Notes under the pieces: generated by a model | Told to the model about the DNA's origin: nothing | Database searches by the model: none | The model's input: only the letters and a program-made list of their open reading frames with translations | Part shown: piece after piece, positions 34,837 through 43,859 of the stretch | Position numbering within the stretch: position 1 is the stretch's first letter | How the letters are laid out: every line of letters begins with the position of its first letter | Made by a program: the position numbers and the translations under genes | From: Chryseobacterium taichungense | GTDB lineage: Bacteria; Bacteroidota; Bacteroidia; Flavobacteriales; Weeksellaceae | Length of the DNA: 64,000 nt | Reading direction: 5' to 3' | NCBI RefSeq assembly: GCF_900109935.1 | Contig: NZ_FOBV01000004.1 | Span: 372,001-436,000 of the forward strand

Positions 34837-35853
34837 ATGATTCTTATTTTAACCAGTGAAGCCGGCGATTATTCGCATCCCAGATTTGTAGAATGGCTGC
34901 ATTTTTACAAGGCAGATTATATGGTACTCTCTGCAGAAAGCATTATAAAAGGAGAGGAAGCCGTAGAATATACATCTGAAGGATTACTTGTAAATGGTAT
35001 AAATCTCAGTAAAGAAGTAAATATTGTGTTTAACAGAAGGTGGCTTGTTTCAGCAGAAATCCCCCATATCATCAATGATGATATTTTTGCAAGGGATTTA
35101 AAGAGAAACATTAGCCGGGAATTGTATGAATTCAGGGATTCCTTTTTTCACGAATTTAAAAATGCGCTCTGGATTCCCAATCTTGAAAACTTTTATGTCA
35201 ATAAAATCTCAAATTTATCGCTGGCAAAAAAATGTGGCCTCCTGATTCCTGAATATCTGATCACTAATTCTAAAGAGAAGCTTAAAGATTTTGTTTCATT
35301 TCATAAAAAAATAATCACTAAAGCGATCGGAAATTTTACATTAAGCTATACAGAAGATTCTTATGCTGTAAATCCTATTTATACAAAAGTGGTTACGGAA
35401 GAGCTTATTGATTTGTTGCCGGATCATTTTATGCTCTCACTTTTTCAAAGATATATTGCCAAGAAAAAGGAATACAGAGTTCTTTATTTTAATAAAAAAT
35501 GTTATTGTGTAGAGCTTCTGACCCAGGAAAATGATTTTTCTGTTATAGATTCCAGAAGATCAGATAAATCAAAAGAGACTAAAGAGGAAATAAGGCTGGT
35601 CCAGAGCAGTCTTCCCGTTGATGTAAGCTCATCGATTGTAAAATTTATGACTGAAATTAACTTAAATATAGGGTGTCTCGATCTTATTCAGGATGAGAGC
35701 GGTAATTTTTATTTCCTTGAAGTAAATCCTGTGGGGCAGATTTCCGGATATTCCCACAGAGCCAATTTAAATTTTGAAAAGGAAATCGTTGAATATATGA
35801 TAAAAGAAGACCAGATAAAAAATGAAGAAAAAAGAATTAGAGAAATCTGTTGA
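34837..35853 (+). CDS. gwsG: ATP-grasp peptide maturase, grasp-with-spasm system
   Basis: 338 residues, cytoplasmic. An ATP-grasp fold of the graspetide ligase type: N-terminal ILILTSEAGDYSHPRFVEWL, the central ATP-binding lysine segments (KKIITKAIGNF) and the C-terminal LGC-LDLIQDESGNFYFLEVNPVGQ region, where the conserved Glu and Asn bind Mg-ATP; FNRRW is typical of the group. It would activate Asp/Glu side chains of the precursor core for ring closure onto Thr, Ser or Lys. It overlaps the next ORF by 32 nt, so translation is coupled. The family is named GwsG in grasp-with-spasm loci. Confidence 0.88.
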   Translation: MILILTSEAGDYSHPRFVEWLHFYKADYMVLSAESIIKGEEAVEYTSEGLLVNGINLSKEVNIVFNRRWLVSAEIPHIINDDIFARDLKRNISRELYEFRDSFFHEFKNALWIPNLENFYVNKISNLSLAKKCGLLIPEYLITNSKEKLKDFVSFHKKIITKAIGNFTLSYTEDSYAVNPIYTKVVTEELIDLLPDHFMLSLFQRYIAKKKEYRVLYFNKKCYCVELLTQENDFSVIDSRRSDKSKETKEEIRLVQSSLPVDVSSSIVKFMTEINLNIGCLDLIQDESGNFYFLEVNPVGQISGYSHRANLNFEKEIVEYMIKEDQIKNEEKRIREIC

Positions 35854-36034
35854 TACCCTCGTATGTAAGGGCTTGATACCCGTTGCTTATTACGAATGTG
35901 ACATTTTTATACATAAGGAAAAGGAAGATGTTGTAAAAGTAAATAAACAACCGGTGAGTCCGTTCTTCAAACAGTACAATTTGCCCAGAAAAGAATCTGA
36001 AAAGCTTATTTCCAAAATATATGAGCTATATTAA
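35822..36034 (+). CDS. Unknown 70-residue protein inside the grasp-with-spasm operon
   Basis: The ORF starts within the 3' end of gwsG and ends within the 5' end of gwsS (14-nt overlap), so it is embedded in a fully coupled operon and is probably real. It is a small charged protein (KELEKSVDTLVCKGLIPVAY, then CDIFIHKEKEDVVKVNK) with two cysteines, no signal peptide and no membrane helix. The size would suit a leader-recognition or partner-binding subunit, but it shows no RRE signature that I can identify. Function unknown. Confidence 0.68.
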   Translation: MKKKELEKSVDTLVCKGLIPVAYYECDIFIHKEKEDVVKVNKQPVSPFFKQYNLPRKESEKLISKIYELY

Positions 36035-37028
36035 TTTTTATGCCTGCTGTCATATTACAAAAGGTTTTACTTACTCGATTATTACGGATCTCGAACGTGG
36101 AATTTATTTTTCTTTTCCTACCGAATATTTTGAAATTTTATCTCAGAAGAATATACCTGCACAAAACAATCCATATTCTTCGGATCCATACTTTCAGGAG
36201 CTTCTTAATTTCTTAGAAAAAAATAAATTTATATATCAGACACAACAGAAAGAAAACATTTCTGAAGTGAATACTGAATTCATTTTACCTTATGAAATAG
36301 AGGATATTATAATAGATGCAGCTAACGGCGAAGATCTAAACTATAAAACAGAAAAGATTGATATTTTCTGCGAAGCCATACAATTTAGAATATATGGAGA
36401 TTGCACTGTTGATAATTTATATCACTCTATCAACAATATCCGTGCAATAGGAATTTCAAGTATTGAAATTATAATAAATTATAATGAACAGCTGATAACA
36501 CAAGAAGCCTATGCCGACCTATACCAGAAAAACAATATCATTTCAAGAATAATAGTAATGAACTCTCCGGAAGCAAAGAAAGCAGAAGGAAGCTCCATTT
36601 TATTTACAACTTCAAAACTATCTTCATGTGAGCAGTGTGGTATCATCAGTGAAAGCCTGTTTATGCCAAATCAAAGAACATTTCTTACTTCTCAGAAGTT
36701 TAATTCCTGTCTCAACAAAAAGCTGTCTATCGATATTAATGGCGAAATAAAAAATTGCCCTTCGATGAAGGAAAGCTTTGGAAATATCTCGGAAATTTCT
36801 TTGAGTAAAGCATCTGGAATGCCATCTTTAAAAAAATACTGGGACGTAAAAAAGGATGATATTGAGATTTGCAAAGATTGTGAATTCCGTTACATCTGCA
36901 CAGACTGTAGAGCATATACACAACAGGATGAAATTATTAACGACATTGATTATTCCAAGCCATTAAAGTGTTCATATGATCCTTATGAAGGAAAGTGGTT
37001 TTCCGAAAAGCCTATTCTTTATAAATAA
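36021..37028 (+). CDS. gwsS: SPASM-domain peptide maturase, grasp-with-spasm system
   Basis: 335 residues. The C-terminal ~120 residues form a SPASM domain with clustered cysteines: SSCEQCG, KNCPSMKE, then EICKDCEFRYICTDCRAY and LKCSYD, as needed for auxiliary iron-sulfur clusters. The N-terminal part shows no CxxxCxxC radical-SAM motif, only ACC near the start and isolated cysteines. It may therefore be a non-catalytic partner or an enzyme without a classic SAM cluster. The ABC exporter gene starts on the base after its stop codon. Its precise role in maturation is not established to my knowledge. Confidence 0.85.
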   Translation: MSYINFYACCHITKGFTYSIITDLERGIYFSFPTEYFEILSQKNIPAQNNPYSSDPYFQELLNFLEKNKFIYQTQQKENISEVNTEFILPYEIEDIIIDAANGEDLNYKTEKIDIFCEAIQFRIYGDCTVDNLYHSINNIRAIGISSIEIIINYNEQLITQEAYADLYQKNNIISRIIVMNSPEAKKAEGSSILFTTSKLSSCEQCGIISESLFMPNQRTFLTSQKFNSCLNKKLSIDINGEIKNCPSMKESFGNISEISLSKASGMPSLKKYWDVKKDDIEICKDCEFRYICTDCRAYTQQDEIINDIDYSKPLKCSYDPYEGKWFSEKPILYK

Positions 37029-39224
37029 ATGTATTTTAAAAAATTTCCAAATTATATCCAACCCGGCGCAAAGGATTGCGGTCCTACCTGTTTACAGATA
37101 ATCAGTAAATATTATGGTAGACACATCCCATTGCAGGCTATTCGTGATTTTTCCGAAACAACTCGTGATGGAAGCAGCGTACTGGGAATCAGCACAGCTG
37201 CAGAAAAGATGGGATTTGAGGTATTAAATGTTAAAATAAATTTTACCATTTTATCAGAAGAAATACCTCTGCCATGCATTTTGTACTGGAATAAAAATCA
37301 CTTTGTTGTTGTTTACGAAATTTCTAAAAATAAAGTAAAAATAAGTGATCCTGCATTCGGCCTTATCAACTATTCTCATAAAGAATTCATCAAAAACTGG
37401 ATCGGTAATAATGCAGATGTGCACACACAGGAAGGCATTGCAATATTATTAGAAACAACACCAGATTTCTTCGAAACTAAATTCGAAGTATCTGATAAGA
37501 AAATGAATTTTTCATTTTTGCTAAAATATCTTTTTATATATAAATCGTTAATACTTCAGTTAATTTTAGGCTTATTAGCAGGGAGCATTTTATCTTTAAT
37601 ATTGCCATTTCTTTTTCAGAGCATCATTGATGTGGGATTGCAAAACCGTGACATCAATTTTATATATCTTATTCTTATCGCTCAAATAATGCTCTTTGCT
37701 GGCAATACCGGTATTGAAATAACAAGAAGCTGGATCCTGCTTCATCTTTCCACCAGGGTAAGTATTTCATTTATTTCGGATTTTTTCGCAAAGTTAATGA
37801 GCCTTCCACTAAGTTTTTTTGATACCAGACTTACAGGAGACATCATGCAAAGGATACATGATCATCATCGAATAGAAAAATTACTTACGGGATCTTCTCT
37901 CAACACTTTATTTTCTATTATCAGCCTGGTGATTTTCAGCATAGTTCTTTGTTTGTATAATTACAGATTATTCATGCTTTATACAGCCGGATCAATTCTT
38001 TACCTGGCCTGGATTACCATTTTTCTGAGAAAAAGAAGAGAATTGGATTACAAACGTTTTGCCCAGCTCTCAACAGAAAGCAGTAAAGTAATTGAACTCA
38101 TCAATGGAATGCAGGACATAAAGCTAAAAAATGCAGAAATACAGAAACGCTGGAATTGGCAATTTTTGCAGATCAAACTTTTTAAACTTAAAAAAGAATC
38201 TGTTTTACTGGAAAATTGGCAATATGTCGGAGGTACCTTTATTTACCAGACTAAAGATATTCTTACGAGTTTTCTTGCCGCAAAATTGGTGCTGGATGGA
38301 AGCATGACCTTAGGTATGATGCTATCCGTACAATATATTACAGGACAATTAAACGGACCCCTTATTCAGCTTATAAATTTTATTCGTGAATTTCAAGACA
38401 CAAAAATATCTATGGAACGGCTGGAAGAAATACACCTTAAAGATAATGAAGAAAATGGCAGTCCAGACATTATATTCCCTTCCGGAAATAAAGATATTGA
38501 AGTAAAAAATATTAGTTTCAGATATACGGGTTCAAGTAATTTTGTATTCGAAAATCTGACTTTACATATACCTTATAAAAAAACTACAGCTATTGTAGGA
38601 GCAAGTGGCAGTGGAAAAACAACACTCATGAAGCTTCTGATGAAATTTTATGAACCTAATGAAGGAAAAATAACCATAGGAAATGAAAATCTCAATAGAA
38701 TCCCTCCAAAATTATGGAGACAATATTGTGGAGTGGTTTTGCAGGAAGGTTTTATTTTCAATGATTCCATTGAAAAAAATATAACGATAGGAGATGAACA
38801 TATTGACAAACAAAGGCTTATGAATTCTATCAATATAGCTAATATCAAAAGCTTCATAGAAAGCCTTCCATTAGGTTATAAAACTAAAATCGGAAATGAG
38901 GGCCTTCCTTTAAGCGGAGGCCAGAAACAAAGAATACTGATAGCCCGTGCATTGTATAAGGTTCCGGAATTTATTTTATTTGATGAAGCCACCAGCGCAC
39001 TAGATGCTAATACAGAAAAGGACATTGTGGAAAATCTGCAAGATTTTTTCAAGGACAGAACTGCAGTTATCATTGCGCATAGATTATCTACGGTAAAATC
39101 TGCAGATAATATTATTGTTCTTGATTCAGGGAAAGTTGTAGAAGAAGGAAATCATGAGGAATTAGTCAGACTTAAAGGTGAATATTACAGATTAGTCAGG
39201 AACCAATTGGAACTCGGAAGCTAA
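37029..39224 (+). CDS. Peptidase-containing ABC exporter (C39 peptidase, bacteriocin-type)
   Basis: 731 residues with three parts. The N-terminal C39 peptidase has its catalytic Cys17 in AKDCGPTCLQI, a His in NKNHFVVVYE and Asp in KISDPAFG. A membrane domain follows from about residue 165, with helices such as LILQLILGLLAGSILSLIL. The C-terminal ATPase has Walker A GASGSGKTTL, signature LSGGQKQRILIARAL and Walker B FILFDEATSALD. It should cut the precursor behind its GG site and export the core peptide. Last gene of the operon. As a half-transporter it would act as a homodimer. Confidence 0.95.
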   Translation: MYFKKFPNYIQPGAKDCGPTCLQIISKYYGRHIPLQAIRDFSETTRDGSSVLGISTAAEKMGFEVLNVKINFTILSEEIPLPCILYWNKNHFVVVYEISKNKVKISDPAFGLINYSHKEFIKNWIGNNADVHTQEGIAILLETTPDFFETKFEVSDKKMNFSFLLKYLFIYKSLILQLILGLLAGSILSLILPFLFQSIIDVGLQNRDINFIYLILIAQIMLFAGNTGIEITRSWILLHLSTRVSISFISDFFAKLMSLPLSFFDTRLTGDIMQRIHDHHRIEKLLTGSSLNTLFSIISLVIFSIVLCLYNYRLFMLYTAGSILYLAWITIFLRKRRELDYKRFAQLSTESSKVIELINGMQDIKLKNAEIQKRWNWQFLQIKLFKLKKESVLLENWQYVGGTFIYQTKDILTSFLAAKLVLDGSMTLGMMLSVQYITGQLNGPLIQLINFIREFQDTKISMERLEEIHLKDNEENGSPDIIFPSGNKDIEVKNISFRYTGSSNFVFENLTLHIPYKKTTAIVGASGSGKTTLMKLLMKFYEPNEGKITIGNENLNRIPPKLWRQYCGVVLQEGFIFNDSIEKNITIGDEHIDKQRLMNSINIANIKSFIESLPLGYKTKIGNEGLPLSGGQKQRILIARALYKVPEFILFDEATSALDANTEKDIVENLQDFFKDRTAVIIAHRLSTVKSADNIIVLDSGKVVEEGNHEELVRLKGEYYRLVRNQLELGS

Positions 39225-39225
39225 A

Positions 39226-39262
39226 TAAAAATCCTCCAGGATTTGAAATCTTGAAGGATTAA
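39226..39262 (-). terminator. Terminator of the DUF6909 gene
   Basis: AATCCT / AGGATT with further inner pairs (GAT / ATC); on the minus strand the stem is followed by TTTTT. It also lies just behind the exporter gene. Confidence 0.65.
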
Positions 39263-39282
39263 GTTCTTAATTGAAATTAAAA

Positions 39283-40971
39283 TTATTTTTTAGTAGAAAT
39301 TTCTTTCTTTCCGCTTTGTAAGATCTTTTCCAGGATTCTAAGGGTAATCAGATAAGTAGGTTTTACTCCTGTAAGCCCCAAGCCTCCTGAAGAAAGCGTA
39401 CTTCCCGTTTCCAGCGGATTATCAGATGCATAATAAGCATACATGACAAACAGATCCGGCGTGATATGATGCCTGATCTTTGAAGCCACCTGAATTGCTT
39501 TCTGGTAGTGGGCTCCTTCCATTTCAAGTCCGATCGCTTTCCAGGAAGTATTCATAAAATAAGAAAGAATATCTCTGTTTTGAAGCGAGGTTCCCAAAAC
39601 GGTAATCATCGGTCCTTCAAAAGCCTTCAATTCGTCGTCTTTAAAATCTTCCAGTTTTAAGGCATTTTCAAAAGGATAATTATCTGCTGTACCTTCAAAG
39701 ATATGAGAGGTTGGGATCATGATATCGCCTTTTCCACCCGCTAAGATTCCTGCTTTACCCATAATGGAAACAGATTTCACTTTCATCATATATACTTCTC
39801 CTTTATGCTCGAAAGGTCTTAGCAACTCATCCATTACCTCAAAAGCCTGTTCGCCGAATGCATAATCAAAAACCATGATCACATCATCTCCTCCAAATTT
39901 AATATCCTGGAAAGGTGTATTCTTAAGATCTGTTTTGCTGAGGTCAATGATCTGAACATCAATATTGCTTCCGCTTTTATCATTAATATAGATCATTCCC
40001 TGTTCCAAAGCGTACTTAGAAACTTTGTCGCGAAGTTCTTTTTTATCGGAAATTTCACCGTACAGCTTGTAATCTACCTTATAATCTTTTTTCTTCAGGG
40101 CTTCATTGGCGTAAAGCATATTTTTCACCGAATGCATATTGGCCGAAATAATATGAAGCGGGCGCATATGAAGATCATTTTCGTACAATACTTCTTTCAC
40201 CTTATGAGCCCATTTTTCACCAAAATAGTGATGTCCTACCCTTTCTCTGAGTATCGAACTGAAATGAATCTCGCGCTCTCTGGTTTGCTTTGCATCTTCC
40301 AGGCTGACTTTCGCCAGATTATAAATAATTTTAAACAGACGGTCCGGATTATTGTCGTCCCCGAATGTATTATATGCATTTAAAGTTTCATCAAAAGTTC
40401 TTCCTATTAAAGAAGAAAGATGGATAAGCGCTACTTCTTTTTCCTTTCTGCTGAATTTCTTTTCACCTTTCACCACCTCTTCAATAATTTTGAAAGCTCG
40501 CGTCGGCTTCCAGTTTTCATCCTGAATGAAGGCTAAATTTCTCACTTTATCCGCTTCTATAAATAAGAACGTTAAATGCGTAAGAATGTCATAAATTTCA
40601 GAACGCCCCAGAAGAACTTCAATATTCATCTGGTGTTCATCAATTCTGTAACAGTTTCTTCTTCTCTTTTTGGGAACAATCGGTTCGAAACTTCCTTTAT
40701 CAAACCCTTCATCCGATGTAAGATGAATAAAAGCACATTCTTCAATTCCTTCCGGAAGCCTGTCGAGCACATACATCAGCCCGTTGAGCTCAAGCTTGCT
40801 TGGAATATTCATGCTTCCATAAATTTCCGGATTGATAATTTTTAACAAACTTCTGATCGTCTCCCCCGAAACACCGGCAGGTTTAAAAAAACCTCTGTAA
40901 AAGAGGTGTCTCATAGAAATATACAATCTTTCAATTGCTTCCGTTGTTTCTCTTGCTCTAGAATTTGTCAT
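39283..40971 (-). CDS. DUF6909 family protein
   Basis: 562 residues from the ATG at 40969-40971, where TNSRARETTEAIERLYISMR begins. A conserved Bacteroidota protein that I recognise as DUF6909; no reaction is known to me. The N-terminal two thirds are helical and charged. The C-terminal third has ITVLGTSLQNRDILSYF and GLEMEGAHYQKAIQVA, and the EMEGA segment looks like the substrate-binding motif of nucleoside phosphorylases and AMP nucleosidases. That resemblance is a sequence impression and not a proven relation. It is divergent from glnN with its own -7 box. Confidence 0.72.
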   Translation of the reverse strand: MTNSRARETTEAIERLYISMRHLFYRGFFKPAGVSGETIRSLLKIINPEIYGSMNIPSKLELNGLMYVLDRLPEGIEECAFIHLTSDEGFDKGSFEPIVPKKRRRNCYRIDEHQMNIEVLLGRSEIYDILTHLTFLFIEADKVRNLAFIQDENWKPTRAFKIIEEVVKGEKKFSRKEKEVALIHLSSLIGRTFDETLNAYNTFGDDNNPDRLFKIIYNLAKVSLEDAKQTREREIHFSSILRERVGHHYFGEKWAHKVKEVLYENDLHMRPLHIISANMHSVKNMLYANEALKKKDYKVDYKLYGEISDKKELRDKVSKYALEQGMIYINDKSGSNIDVQIIDLSKTDLKNTPFQDIKFGGDDVIMVFDYAFGEQAFEVMDELLRPFEHKGEVYMMKVKSVSIMGKAGILAGGKGDIMIPTSHIFEGTADNYPFENALKLEDFKDDELKAFEGPMITVLGTSLQNRDILSYFMNTSWKAIGLEMEGAHYQKAIQVASKIRHHITPDLFVMYAYYASDNPLETGSTLSSGGLGLTGVKPTYLITLRILEKILQSGKKEISTKK

Positions 40972-40986
40972 AAAATAAATTTCACA

Positions 40987-40994
40987 CAAATATA
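40987..40994 (-). promoter_or_regulatory. -7 box of the DUF6909 gene
   Basis: On the minus strand TATATTTG, an exact TANNTTTG, 15 nt before the start codon. Confidence 0.55.
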
Positions 40995-41171
40995 CAAAAT
41001 CTCCGCCTAATGTATTTTAAGTGTCTTTTAATAAATGAATTAACATAATATTTTATTATCTTTATCCATAGTTATTATTTAAATATTTTTTTGATTCAAT
41101 TTTTTACTCCTAAAAACATTTTACCCCTTCAAAAATCTAAATACCTGTTTAATTTTTTTGTTAAATTTTAA

Positions 41172-41229
41172 TTCACCCCTGAAATTTTAAGGGTGAAAAT
41201 ATTTTCAATTCATTTTTTTCGTAAATTTG
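41172..41229 (+). promoter_or_regulatory. glnN promoter with an upstream inverted repeat
   Basis: TTCACCC (41172-41178) and GGGTGAA (41191-41197) are perfect inverted arms; the -7 box TAAATTTG follows at 41222-41229, 22 nt before the ATG. The repeat sits at the level of the upstream promoter element, a place for a nitrogen-responsive regulator; the regulator is unknown. Confidence 0.55.
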
Positions 41230-41251
41230 CACCGTAAAAATCAAACCTAAT

Positions 41252-43447
41252 ATGTCAACTTTAAGATTCAAAGCGTTAGAAACTTTACCATTTAAGGACT
41301 TTAGAAGAGATAATTCTGTAGAAGTTCCTGTAAAACTATCCGAATTATTTTGCCAAAATGTTTTCTCAGAAGAAACAATGAGAGAATATTTAACAAAAGA
41401 AGCATTTAATTCTATTCTGGATGCAGTAAAAAAAGGAACTAAAATCCAGAGACACATTGCCGATCAGGTAGCCGTAGCTATGAAAGACTGGGCAATGAGC
41501 AAAGGAGTAACTCACTACACTCACTGGTTCCAGCCTTTAACAGGAAGTACTGCTGAAAAGCACGATTCATTCTTCACTCCAATTGAAGGCGGAAGAGCGA
41601 TCGAAAGATTCAGCGGAAATCTACTGATCCAGCAGGAGCCGGATGCATCTTCTTTCCCGAATGGTGGTATCAGAAACACTTTCGAAGCGAGAGGTTATAC
41701 AGCTTGGGATCCTACATCTCCGGCATTTATCATGGGGACAACTTTATGTATTCCTTCAATTTTCATCTCTTACACAGGAGAAACTTTAGATTATAAAGCA
41801 CCTCTTTTAAGAGCTCTTAATGCTGTAGATGAAGCTGCAACTAATGTAATGCAGTATTTTGACAAAAACGTAACCAAAGTAACACCTACTTTAGGTTGGG
41901 AGCAGGAATATTTCCTTATCGATTCTGCTCTTTATCAGTCTCGTCCGGATCTGGTACTAACAGGAAAAACCTTATTAGGTCATTCTCCTGCTAAAGGACA
42001 ACAGTTAGACGATCATTATTTCGGTTCGATTCCTACAAGAGTAATGAACTTCATGAAGGAACTGGAAATCGAATGTATGAAACTGGGAATTCCTGTAACG
42101 ACAAGACACAATGAGGTAGCACCGAACCAATTCGAGCTTGCGCCAATGTTTGAGGAAGTAAACGTTGCAGTAGACCACAATTCTTTATTGATGGACGTGA
42201 TGGCAAGAATTGCTCACAGACATCATTTCCATATTCTTTTACACGAAAAACCATTTGCAGGCGTAAACGGTAGCGGAAAGCACAACAACTGGTCTTTGGC
42301 AACAGATACAGGAGAAAACCTTTTAAGCCCGGGAAAAAACCCTAAGAAAAACTTACAGTTCTTAACTTTCTTCGTAAACACAATCAAGGCGGTTCATGAG
42401 TATGCTGACCTTTTAAGAGCAAGTATTGCCTCTGCCAGCAATGACCACAGATTAGGGGCCAATGAAGCTCCGCCAGCTATTATTTCCGTATTCATCGGAA
42501 GTCAGCTTTTCAGAGTATTGGAAGAGCTTGAAAAAGTAACGGAAGGAAAACTTTCTCCGGATGAAAAAACAGATCTTAAACTAAATGTAGTTGGAAAAAT
42601 CCCTGAAATTTTGTTGGATAACACCGACAGAAACAGAACTTCTCCATTTGCATTCACAGGAAATAAATTCGAAATCAGAGCGGTTGGATCTTCTGCAAAC
42701 TGTGCAGAATCTATGACCGTAATGAATACCATCGCAGCAAAACAGCTTCGTGATTTCAAAAAAGAAGTTGATGCATTGATTGAAAAAGGTCTTAAGAAGG
42801 ACGAAGCGATCTTCAACGTATTGAGAGAATACATCAAGCAGTGTAAAAACATCATGTTTGAAGGTGACGGATATTCTGATGACTGGGCAAAAGAAGCTGA
42901 AAAGAGAGGTTTAAATAATTTAAAAACCACTCCTGAAGCCCTTAAGCAGGAAATGGATGAGAAGTTTTTATCGCTTTATGAAGAAATGGGAATTTTCACC
43001 CACAGAGAAGTTGAAGCAAGAAACGAAATCAAATTAGAAAAATATTCAACAGTTATTGATATTGAAGCAAGAGTATTAAGTGATATTGCAAGAAACCACA
43101 TTATTCCTTCTGCTTTAAATTATCAGAACAGACTGATTGAAAACGTAAAGGGTCTAAAAGATATCTTTGGAGAAAATGAGTTCAAATCTTTAGCAAAAGA
43201 ACAAATGAGCTTAATTACCGGCATCTCAGAAAATGTATCGAAGATCAAGTTAGGTGTTGAAGATCTTATTGCAGCAAGAGAAGAAGCAAAAGCTGTTTCT
43301 GAAAGCCAAAAACAGGCGGAAGATTACTGCAACAAAGTAAAACCGTTATTTGACGTAATCAGAGAAGCGTCTGACGCTCTTGAGATGATGGTAGATGACG
43401 AACTTTGGCCAATGACAAAATATAGAGAAATGTTATTTACAAAGTAA
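41252..43447 (+). CDS. glnN: Glutamine synthetase type III
   Basis: 731 residues, about 1.5 times the length of type I enzymes and right for GSIII, which forms glutamine from glutamate, ammonia and ATP as a dodecamer. The catalytic segments are recognisable: GWEQEYFLID, NEVAPNQFELAPMFEEV, the GVNGSGKHNNWSL loop and NRTSPFAFTGNKFEIRAVGS. The N-terminal HYTHWFQPLTGSTAEKHDSF is typical of GSIII. It has its own promoter with an inverted repeat and a strong terminator. It is probably a main ammonium-assimilation enzyme here. Confidence 0.97.
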   Translation: MSTLRFKALETLPFKDFRRDNSVEVPVKLSELFCQNVFSEETMREYLTKEAFNSILDAVKKGTKIQRHIADQVAVAMKDWAMSKGVTHYTHWFQPLTGSTAEKHDSFFTPIEGGRAIERFSGNLLIQQEPDASSFPNGGIRNTFEARGYTAWDPTSPAFIMGTTLCIPSIFISYTGETLDYKAPLLRALNAVDEAATNVMQYFDKNVTKVTPTLGWEQEYFLIDSALYQSRPDLVLTGKTLLGHSPAKGQQLDDHYFGSIPTRVMNFMKELEIECMKLGIPVTTRHNEVAPNQFELAPMFEEVNVAVDHNSLLMDVMARIAHRHHFHILLHEKPFAGVNGSGKHNNWSLATDTGENLLSPGKNPKKNLQFLTFFVNTIKAVHEYADLLRASIASASNDHRLGANEAPPAIISVFIGSQLFRVLEELEKVTEGKLSPDEKTDLKLNVVGKIPEILLDNTDRNRTSPFAFTGNKFEIRAVGSSANCAESMTVMNTIAAKQLRDFKKEVDALIEKGLKKDEAIFNVLREYIKQCKNIMFEGDGYSDDWAKEAEKRGLNNLKTTPEALKQEMDEKFLSLYEEMGIFTHREVEARNEIKLEKYSTVIDIEARVLSDIARNHIIPSALNYQNRLIENVKGLKDIFGENEFKSLAKEQMSLITGISENVSKIKLGVEDLIAAREEAKAVSESQKQAEDYCNKVKPLFDVIREASDALEMMVDDELWPMTKYREMLFTK

Positions 43448-43473
43448 CATCTGTAAAGTTCCATATTAGTTAA

Positions 43474-43510
43474 ACTCTCCGGCGCGCTTTCGTTCCGGAG
43501 AGTTTTTTTA
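43474..43510 (+). terminator. Terminator of glnN
   Basis: ACTCTCCGG pairs with CCGGAGAGT, followed by a run of seven T. Confidence 0.88.
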
Positions 43511-43801
43511 TGATTAAAGCAACCATTAACAACCGTACCGTTTGATGGAAATGTTTAATTTCAAGATAAATATGAATTTAAAACATTATCCTTAAAATTA
43601 GAGTTATCCTACAAGATACCACACTAAGTAAGTGATATTTAAAATGGTTTTGTTAAAGAATCTTAATAAAAAAAACCGCATACTCACCTGAAACAGGCTG
43701 TTGCGGTTTATTTTTCTTTAACATACTTAAACAATATGTTAAATTGTGTTAAAAAGAGAACTCAGCAATAACCATATCAGAGTCCTTTTACAAGGAATAC
43801 A
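43511..43801. other. Intergenic region, possible small RNA
   Basis: No ORF. The region lies between the glnN terminator and the NlpC/P60 promoter and ends in a second hairpin with T-run (43673-43717), which would terminate a short transcript. No exact TANNTTTG box was found in front, so a promoter is not shown. Confidence 0.35.
43673..43717 (+). terminator. Second hairpin terminator in the glnN-nlpC gap
   Basis: AAACCGCA (43673-43680) pairs with TGCGGTTT (43702-43709), with the inner pair CCTG/CAGG and the tail ATTTTTC. It follows no gene, since glnN already ends at the terminator 160 nt upstream. Confidence 0.65.
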
Positions 43802-43809
43802 TATTTTTG
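43802..43809 (+). promoter_or_regulatory. -7 box of the NlpC/P60 gene
   Basis: TATTTTTG, exact TANNTTTG, 50 nt before the start codon. Confidence 0.55.
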
Positions 43810-43859
43810 TAATGCTTTTGAAAAATACTATTCCTTATTAACACGGTAATCAAATATAT

